Positions 63,799 to 64,000 of a stretch of 64,000 bases of DNA are shown piece after piece; position 1 is the stretch's first letter; the number at the start of each line of letters is the position of its first letter. Location: positions 53,195-117,194 of the forward strand of contig NZ_JAAXKX010000012.1 of the NCBI RefSeq assembly GCF_012276755.1, given 5' to 3'. The position numbers and the translations under genes are program-made. The notes under the pieces were generated by a model, which saw only the letters and a program-made list of their open reading frames with translations, did not search any database and was not told where the DNA came from. The DNA is from Marichromatium bheemlicum (GTDB lineage Bacteria; Pseudomonadota; Gammaproteobacteria; Chromatiales; Chromatiaceae).

Positions 63799-63826
63799 TT
63801 GACGTCGTCGCCAGATGGTATAGAAT
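63799..63826 (+). promoter_or_regulatory. Promoter P1 of a probable rRNA operon
   Basis: TTGACG, 16 bp, TAGAAT, then a GCGC discriminator (TAGAATGCGC). The GC-rich discriminator directly after the -10 is characteristic of stringently controlled rrn promoters. A-rich sequence upstream (GAAAAAAGG) could act as an UP element. Confidence 0.65.
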
Positions 63827-63895
63827 GCGCAGCTCGCTCAGGACGGAGCGGTCCGGATCGCCAAGGCGAAACGGAGTCAGCCGAAAAAAAGAGGG

Positions 63896-63924
63896 TTGAC
63901 ACGGAATACGGAATCCAGTTTAAT
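63896..63924 (+). promoter_or_regulatory. Promoter P2 of a probable rRNA operon
   Basis: A perfect TTGACA, 17 bp, TTTAAT, preceded by an A7 tract (63884-63890). Confidence 0.65.
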
Positions 63925-63981
63925 AAGCGGCTCGCAACGGATCGCGAGCAACTCGCCGGAAACGGCAACGAAAAAAAGGAC

Positions 63982-63987
63982 TTGACA
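63982..63987 (+). promoter_or_regulatory. -35 element of a third promoter, cut by the window end
   Basis: TTGACA after an A7 tract (63971-63977), the same arrangement as P2. Its -10 would fall just outside the window. Confidence 0.45.
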
Positions 63988-64000
63988 GACTGATTCATTA

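Larger units (their letters stand above)
63634..64000. other. Upstream region of yajD and of an operon beyond the window
   Basis: A 367-bp non-coding end. The right-hand 200 bp contain stacked plus-strand promoters. A 6-bp hairpin GCTCGC-N8-GCGAGC (63930-63949) lies just downstream of promoter P2. No gene starts inside the window. Confidence 0.6.

Overview
The window is GC-rich, densely coded DNA from a gammaproteobacterium. The best fit is a purple sulfur bacterium of the Chromatiaceae. The evidence is a membrane-linked hynS-isp1-isp2-hynL [NiFe] hydrogenase of the Thiocapsa/Allochromatium type, a full ccmABCDEFGHI cytochrome c maturation operon, a split pntAA/pntAB/pntB transhydrogenase and gammaproteobacterial housekeeping genes (rlmKL, yajD, aceEF-lpd, ppsA-ppsR). 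Genus assignment is inference; no rRNA or tRNA gene lies inside the window.

Layout. 0-5 kb: a YhcC-type radical SAM protein diverges from a very large FAD/Fe-S dehydrogenase (DUF3683 type), with a perfect FNR-type box between them. 5.05-5.5 kb: two heptanucleotide arrays around a dispersed repeat. 5.5-25.2 kb: a signalling and motility block with CheV, two PilZ proteins, an AAA/SPOR protein translationally coupled to a retropepsin-like protein that appears to lack its catalytic Asp, a SprA-type metalloprotease, a YjfB-like protein, an EF-hand protein, three HDOD proteins, motA-motB followed by a second ZorA/ZorB-like stator pair, an HD-GYP response regulator and a seven-domain hybrid kinase. 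25.6-27.1 kb: a ketopantoate reductase-like gene and a small membrane protein.

27.3-34 kb: the hydrogenase locus (structural genes, protease, truncated HupH, divergent hypC and an unknown 152-aa gene). 34.4-42.2 kb: central metabolism, with ppsR, the transhydrogenase, an AI-2E-family permease and ppsA; PpsR is the known regulator of PpsA. 42.5-43.9 kb: a single-span membrane protein built almost entirely of an Ala/Glu/Pro repeat. 44.2-50.4 kb: pyruvate dehydrogenase complex aceE-aceF-lpdA. 50.8-53.7 kb: an EF-G-like GTPase and a PEBP-family protein. 53.7-60.8 kb: ccmA-I, including a 57-aa ccmD. 60.9-63.6 kb: rlmKL and yajD. The last 200 bases carry stacked strong promoters pointing out of the window, very probably those of an rRNA operon.

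I found no complete defence system, CRISPR array, prophage or insertion sequence. The most unusual items are the ZorAB-like motor pair beside motAB, the PAWM-flanked repeat protein, the apparently dead retropepsin-like protein, the unknown gene in the hydrogenase locus and the dispersed repeat family.
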